NCBI RefSeq assembly: GCF_036417845.1
Contig: NC_089982.1
Span: 40,573,684 to 40,637,683 of the forward strand
DNA length: 64,000 bases
Origin: Apteryx mantelli
Taxonomy: Eukaryota; Chordata; Aves; Apterygiformes; Apterygidae
Reading direction: 5' to 3'
Shown: one piece after another, positions 63,701-64,000 of the stretch
How the letters are laid out: every line of letters starts with the position of its first letter
Position numbering within the stretch: position 1 is the stretch's first letter
Notes under the pieces: model-generated
What the model saw: only the letters and a program-made list of their open reading frames with translations
Database searches by the model: none
Told to the model about the DNA's origin: nothing
Position numbers and translations under genes: made by a program

Positions 63701-63876
63701 CTACAAGCCTGAAAATGCAAATGGATTATGTAGTTTGACTTTATCTTTCGAACAAGTTGTAAGGAAGATGTACAAAAATACTTATGTCTATGTTGTATTT
63801 ACAGGAACCTTTCTTATAATCCAATCAAGAAAATACAAATGGACCAGTTTGATTTTCTAATTAAACTCAAATCCCT
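18679..63876 (+). CDS. RXFP1: Relaxin receptor 1, 13 coding exons, 3' end outside window
   Basis: RXFP1 is a leucine-rich-repeat G-protein-coupled receptor of the plasma membrane. Its ectodomain binds relaxin-type peptides, and its LDLa module acts as a tethered activator that raises cAMP through Gs. The exons are 18679-18727, 37062-37217, 49510-49614, 50458-50563, 53010-53081, 54685-54756, 55858-55929, 56702-56773, 57907-57981, 58285-58356, 59541-59612, 60367-60438 and 63805-63876. They total 1067 nt, giving 355 complete codons plus two bases, with no stop and consistent phases. Domains in order: signal peptide (about 1-19), LDLa (33-68), linker (69-111), LRR N-cap with Cys 112, 114 and 121, then nine LRR-unit exons (139-355). 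The full-length family protein is about 757 residues in human, so the last LRR exon(s), the hinge and the 7TM domain lie to the right. RXFP2 is the alternative, but cap, linker and LRR sequences fit RXFP1 much better. Confidence 0.96.
21196..21222. repeat. G/C hairpin, 11-bp stem and 5-nt loop
   Basis: TCAAGGGGGGT, loop GGCAA, then ACCCCCCTTGA: a perfect stem. The following bases are AT-rich but not a T run, so it is not terminator-like, and terminators of that type do not apply to this genome. Confidence 0.85.
21347..21486. repeat. 17-bp inverted repeats flanking a 106-bp spacer
   Basis: The left arm 21347-21363 (TCACTTTGATTAGTTTT) and right arm 21470-21486 are exact reverse complements. 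The spacer shows no further complementarity by eye. The bases immediately outside do not form an obvious target-site duplication, so assignment to a small DNA transposon is unproven. Confidence 0.75.
22408..22720. repeat. T22 tract followed by ~290 bp purine-rich strand
   Basis: Twenty-two consecutive T residues (22408-22429) are followed by sequence markedly rich in A and G up to about 22720. On the minus strand this reads as pyrimidine-rich DNA ending in A22, which could be a retrocopy tail. I found no polyadenylation signal or target duplication supporting that. Confidence 0.5.
26021..26056 (+). repeat. AATAAA followed by A13 tract
   Basis: AATAAA at 26021-26026 is followed 17 nt later by thirteen A residues (26044-26056). 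This is the spacing seen at the end of a polyadenylated retrocopy. The sequence upstream gives no recognisable coding region, so it may be coincidence in AT-rich DNA. Confidence 0.35.
26285..26580. promoter_or_regulatory. CpG-richer patch in intron 1
   Basis: About 300 bp with roughly ten CpG dinucleotides and raised GC content inside AT-rich intron DNA, for example CCGTGCGCC and GCGTGCCGTG. It could be an enhancer, an alternative promoter or an old GC-rich repeat. No motif settles which. Confidence 0.25.
34588..34608. repeat. 9-bp stem hairpin in intron 1
   Basis: TCATTCTTT, loop CAC, AAAGAATGA. A further AGAAAT/ATTTCT pair outside extends it with a 4-nt bulge. Confidence 0.7.
37062..37217 (+). 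CDS. RXFP1: RXFP1 exon 2: LDL-receptor class A module
   Basis: The exon encodes residues 17-68. Six cysteines at 33, 40, 46, 53, 59 and 68 form the LDLa pattern, from [14 protein letters not shown] to [16 protein letters not shown]. The acidic DxxD/E cluster at the C-terminal end is the calcium-binding signature of LDLa modules. The sequon N42-I-T matches the glycosylated Asn36 of human RXFP1. The stretch between exon 1 and the first LDLa cysteine is about six residues longer than in human and contains one additional cysteine (C19), probably within or next to the cleaved signal peptide. In RXFP1 this module is needed for signalling rather than primary ligand binding. It is phase 1 at both ends, so skipping it would keep the frame. 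Confidence 0.96.
37780..38415. repeat. GC-rich block with A-rich tail, open on both strands
   Basis: About 560 bp of GC-rich sequence is followed by an AAAAT-type tract (38391-38415). A 177-codon frame on + (37780-38313) and a 250-codon frame on - (37806-38558) are both open. Neither translation shows a domain I recognise, and their overlap argues that base composition keeps them open. A retrotransposed insertion is possible but not shown. Confidence 0.35.
41824..41838. repeat. C-rich run
   Basis: C6 G C8, a low-complexity tract in intron 2. Confidence 0.85.
45632..45662. repeat. 18-bp palindrome overlapping a direct repeat
   Basis: TATATCAGG followed by its complement forms an 18-bp palindrome (45632-45649). 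CCTGATATATT then occurs twice in tandem (45641-45651 and 45652-45662). Confidence 0.85.
48606..48636. repeat. T run and GGT microsatellite
   Basis: A T run of about 14 is followed by four or five GGT units. Confidence 0.8.
49510..49614 (+). CDS. RXFP1: RXFP1 exon 3: LDLa-LRR linker
   Basis: The exon encodes residues 69-103, beginning [12 protein letters not shown], and is flanked by TTAG and GTGAGT. The GDNNGW motif is diagnostic of RXFP1. In human receptor studies this linker contacts relaxin and the extracellular loops and helps position the LDLa activator. Here the segment from Gly69 to Cys103 is 35 residues against 33 in human by my hand comparison, with the difference around [13 protein letters not shown]. 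The exon is phase 1 at both ends. Confidence 0.94.
49615..50457 (+). other. RXFP1: RXFP1 intron 3
   Basis: 843 bp, phase 1, AT-rich; nothing further seen. Confidence 0.9.
50458..50563 (+). CDS. RXFP1: RXFP1 exon 4: LRR N-terminal cysteine cap
   Basis: The exon encodes residues 104-138 and part of 139. Cysteines at 112, 114 and 121 ([12 protein letters not shown]) give the LRRNT cap, followed by [14 protein letters not shown] leading into the first repeat. The sequon N135-V-T matches human Asn127. The exon changes the splice phase from 1 to 2, and phase 2 is then kept by every LRR exon downstream. The acceptor is CACGCAG and the donor GTAAGT. Confidence 0.95.
50564..53009 (+). other. RXFP1: RXFP1 intron 4
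   Basis: 2446 bp, phase 2. A GC-rich patch with several CpGs at about 52020-52200 stands out; the rest is AT-rich and featureless by eye. Confidence 0.9.
53010..53081 (+). CDS. RXFP1: RXFP1 exon 5: first LRR unit
   Basis: A 72-nt exon encoding [20 protein letters not shown] then LQN, residues 140-162 with split codons at both ends. It fits the LxxLxxxxFxxxxxLxxL spacing and aligns with human SLQWNLIRKLPPDCFKNY. The human cysteine in the F-box position is isoleucine here (I153). The donor is GTAAGG. Confidence 0.93.
53082..54684 (+). other. RXFP1: RXFP1 intron 5
   Basis: 1603 bp, phase 2. It contains a short CA tract near 53149 and an A run near 54150. A 93-codon open frame at 53278-53559 has no recognisable domain. 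Confidence 0.9.
54685..54756 (+). CDS. RXFP1: RXFP1 exon 6: LRR unit with an extra sequon
   Basis: A 72-nt exon encoding residues 164-186, starting [19 protein letters not shown]. It is a canonical LRR (LxxNxIxxVxxxxFxxL). It ends N183-L-T, a potential N-glycosylation site where human has NSLT, which is not a sequon. Phase 2 at both ends; acceptor TTCTTAG, donor GTAAGT. Confidence 0.95.
54757..55857 (+). other. RXFP1: RXFP1 intron 6
   Basis: 1101 bp, phase 2. It contains a 10-bp-stem hairpin with a TAAG loop (54900-54923, arm ACAGATAGAT) and copy A of the 120-bp repeat. Confidence 0.9.
55416..55535 (+). repeat. 120-bp repeat, copy A (intron 6)
   Basis: Aligns without gaps to 57072-57191 at about 80% identity by hand count (24 mismatches, about 20 of them transitions). 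I do not recognise the family. See copy B. Confidence 0.75.
55858..55929 (+). CDS. RXFP1: RXFP1 exon 7: LRR unit
   Basis: A 72-nt exon encoding residues 188-210, starting [20 protein letters not shown]. It is nearly identical to human RXFP1. It ends with Trp210, equivalent to human Trp202 (Trp180 in mature numbering), one of the hydrophobic relaxin-contact residues. The donor is GTATGT. Confidence 0.95.
55930..56701 (+). other. RXFP1: RXFP1 intron 7
   Basis: 772 bp, phase 2, with a T run near 56571-56587; nothing else seen. Confidence 0.9.
56702..56773 (+). CDS. RXFP1: RXFP1 exon 8: LRR unit
   Basis: A 72-nt exon encoding residues 212-234, starting [20 protein letters not shown]. Ile212 and Leu234 match the hydrophobic contact residues Ile204 and Leu226 of human. 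The human acidic ED pair at the loop is EN here. Acceptor TTTACAG, donor GTAAGT. Confidence 0.95.
57072..57191 (+). repeat. 120-bp repeat, copy B (intron 8)
   Basis: Same orientation as copy A, 1.66 kb downstream. Beyond the right end only weak similarity continues. Its distance to the neighbouring exons differs from copy A, so the pair is not simply left over from duplication of an exon with its flanks. Confidence 0.75.
57330..57616. other. GC-rich segment ending in a hairpin, intron 8
   Basis: GC-rich sequence with GCAGCAGCAGC-like and repeated GGTATGGATA motifs. It ends with TCCATTAGTC, loop CTCTGT, GACTAATGGA (57591-57616). It may be the remainder of an inserted element that begins with copy B. 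Confidence 0.3.
57907..57981 (+). CDS. RXFP1: RXFP1 exon 9: 25-codon LRR unit
   Basis: This is the only LRR exon of 75 nt. It encodes residues 236-259, starting [20 protein letters not shown]. The extra codon lies in the LPDKPLCQ segment, which is shared with human RXFP1 and so is an old feature. The first full residue is Glu236, where human has Val228. The acceptor CACCAG fixes this reading; the next AG two bases later would break the frame. Confidence 0.94.
57982..58284 (+). other. RXFP1: RXFP1 intron 9
   Basis: 303 bp, phase 2, the shortest intron in the window; nothing else seen. Confidence 0.92.
58285..58356 (+). CDS. RXFP1: RXFP1 exon 10: LRR unit with acidic relaxin contacts
   Basis: A 72-nt exon encoding residues 261-283, starting [20 protein letters not shown]. 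Asp261 and Glu263 correspond to the human Asp/Glu pair (231 and 233 in mature numbering) that binds an arginine of the relaxin B chain. The sequon N272-V-T is kept. The second human sequon in this repeat (Asn272-Leu-Thr) is lost because Thr280 replaces Asn. Confidence 0.95.
58357..59540 (+). other. RXFP1: RXFP1 intron 10
   Basis: 1184 bp, phase 2, AT-rich; nothing else seen. Confidence 0.92.
59541..59612 (+). CDS. RXFP1: RXFP1 exon 11: LRR unit
   Basis: A 72-nt exon encoding residues 285-307, starting [20 protein letters not shown] and ending at Glu307. Glu307 is equivalent to human Glu299 (277 in mature numbering), a second relaxin arginine contact. The acceptor is CCTTTCAG. The donor GTGAGT differs from the GTAAGT used by most neighbours. 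Confidence 0.95.
59613..60366 (+). other. RXFP1: RXFP1 intron 11
   Basis: 754 bp, phase 2; nothing else seen. Confidence 0.92.
60367..60438 (+). CDS. RXFP1: RXFP1 exon 12: LRR unit
   Basis: A 72-nt exon encoding residues 309-331, starting [20 protein letters not shown]. Asp309 matches human Asp301 (279 in mature numbering), completing the acidic relaxin clamp. The donor GTAAGG is followed 13 nt later by an ATT microsatellite. Confidence 0.95.
60452..60471. repeat. ATT microsatellite
   Basis: Six ATT units plus AT, beginning 13 nt after the exon 12 donor. A likely length polymorphism. Confidence 0.9.
61505..62431 (-). pseudogene. CR1 ORF2 fragment, C-terminal part of RT domain
   Basis: A 308-codon open frame that continues the RT after a frame change near 62420. 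The first codon of the listed frame is GTG, not a true start. Motif B SGVPQGS is at residues 11-17 and the catalytic motif C FADD at 42-45, followed by the thumb/C-terminal segment. It ends at a TAG 88 nt before the 3' octamers, the normal CR1 layout. The frame offset fits a two-base loss (or one-base gain) between the ISG and SSWRP motifs. Confidence 0.93.
62418..63065 (-). pseudogene. CR1 ORF2 fragment, N-terminal part of RT domain
   Basis: A 215-codon open frame with reverse-transcriptase features: [10 protein letters not shown] (about residues 37-46), NYRPVSLTS (97-105), QHGF (132-135) and the catalytic motif [11 protein letters not shown] (166-175, with the metal-binding Asp). It stops at ISGTV, just before the motif B region, where the reading frame shifts. 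The upstream endonuclease half of ORF2 is missing because the element is 5'-truncated. It cannot encode a working protein. Confidence 0.93.
63805..63876 (+). CDS. RXFP1: RXFP1 exon 13: LRR unit, last exon in window
   Basis: A 72-nt exon encoding residues 333-355, starting [20 protein letters not shown]. The sequon N333-L-S matches human Asn325. The exon ends in phase 2 at a GTAAGT donor, so the gene continues beyond 64000. Confidence 0.95.
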
Positions 63877-64000
63877 GTAAGTATCAAGTTTTTATGTACA
63901 AGAATCTTAGCTATATTTTCTTTGTGATTATGCAAATCTCTTTCTAGAAGGACATTAATCAGAATATTTTTTATAAGAAAATACATTTGAAATATTTTAT

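Larger units (their letters stand above)
60439..63804 (+). other. RXFP1: RXFP1 intron 12 (hosts CR1)
   Basis: 3366 bp, phase 2. About half of it is the antisense CR1 insertion at 61417-63070. Confidence 0.92.

Noticed and set aside
18679..63876. RXFP2 rather than RXFP1
   Set aside because: The GDNNGW linker, the [10 protein letters not shown] cap and LPDKPLCQ match RXFP1; RXFP2 differs at each by my recollection of the human proteins.
1..64000. CRISPR arrays, tRNA/rRNA genes, operons, phage or IS elements
   Set aside because: None seen. The window is vertebrate intron and intergenic DNA, and its simple repeats are ordinary microsatellites and homopolymers.

Overview
The window is vertebrate nuclear DNA, most likely from a bird. 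It is AT-rich, gene-sparse and built of long introns. Its one clear mobile element is a CR1 non-LTR retrotransposon ending in the CACAGAAT octamers (ATTCTGTG on its own strand) typical of avian CR1. No bacterial, phage, CRISPR, tRNA or rRNA content was seen.

The only gene I can support is RXFP1, the relaxin family peptide receptor 1, on the + strand. I assembled thirteen coding exons by hand from 18679 to 63876. They join in one continuous frame with GT/AG junctions throughout. They encode about 355 residues: signal peptide, LDL-receptor class A module, the GDNNGW linker, the cysteine-rich LRR cap, and nine further exons that each carry one leucine-rich-repeat unit. The seven-transmembrane half of the receptor lies beyond the right edge, so the gene is 3'-truncated by the window. 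It is RXFP1 rather than RXFP2 because the LDLa module, the linker, the SSNVT cap and the LPDKPLCQ repeat all match RXFP1.

Layout: 1-18.2 kb is upstream, apparently intergenic sequence with scattered simple repeats, two striking perfect palindromes and one weak orphan exon-like segment. 18.3-18.7 kb is a GC-rich promoter/5' leader region and coding exon 1. 18.7-37.1 kb is intron 1 (18.3 kb), with a CpG-richer patch near 26.4 kb and a cluster of inverted repeats near 21.2-21.5 kb. 37.06-37.22 kb is the LDLa exon. 37.2-49.5 kb is intron 2, with an unexplained GC-rich block open in both strands. 49.5-63.9 kb is the dense run of linker and LRR exons. Introns 6 and 8 share a 120-bp repeat, and intron 12 carries a 1.65-kb antisense CR1.

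No novel biological system is evident. The observations most worth following are a glutamate in the predicted hydrophobic relaxin contact of the receptor, a linker two residues longer than human, shifted N-glycosylation sites, the 120-bp intronic repeat pair, and several perfect inverted repeats with no assigned source. Comparisons with human RXFP1 rest on my memory of that protein and on hand alignment. No database search was run.
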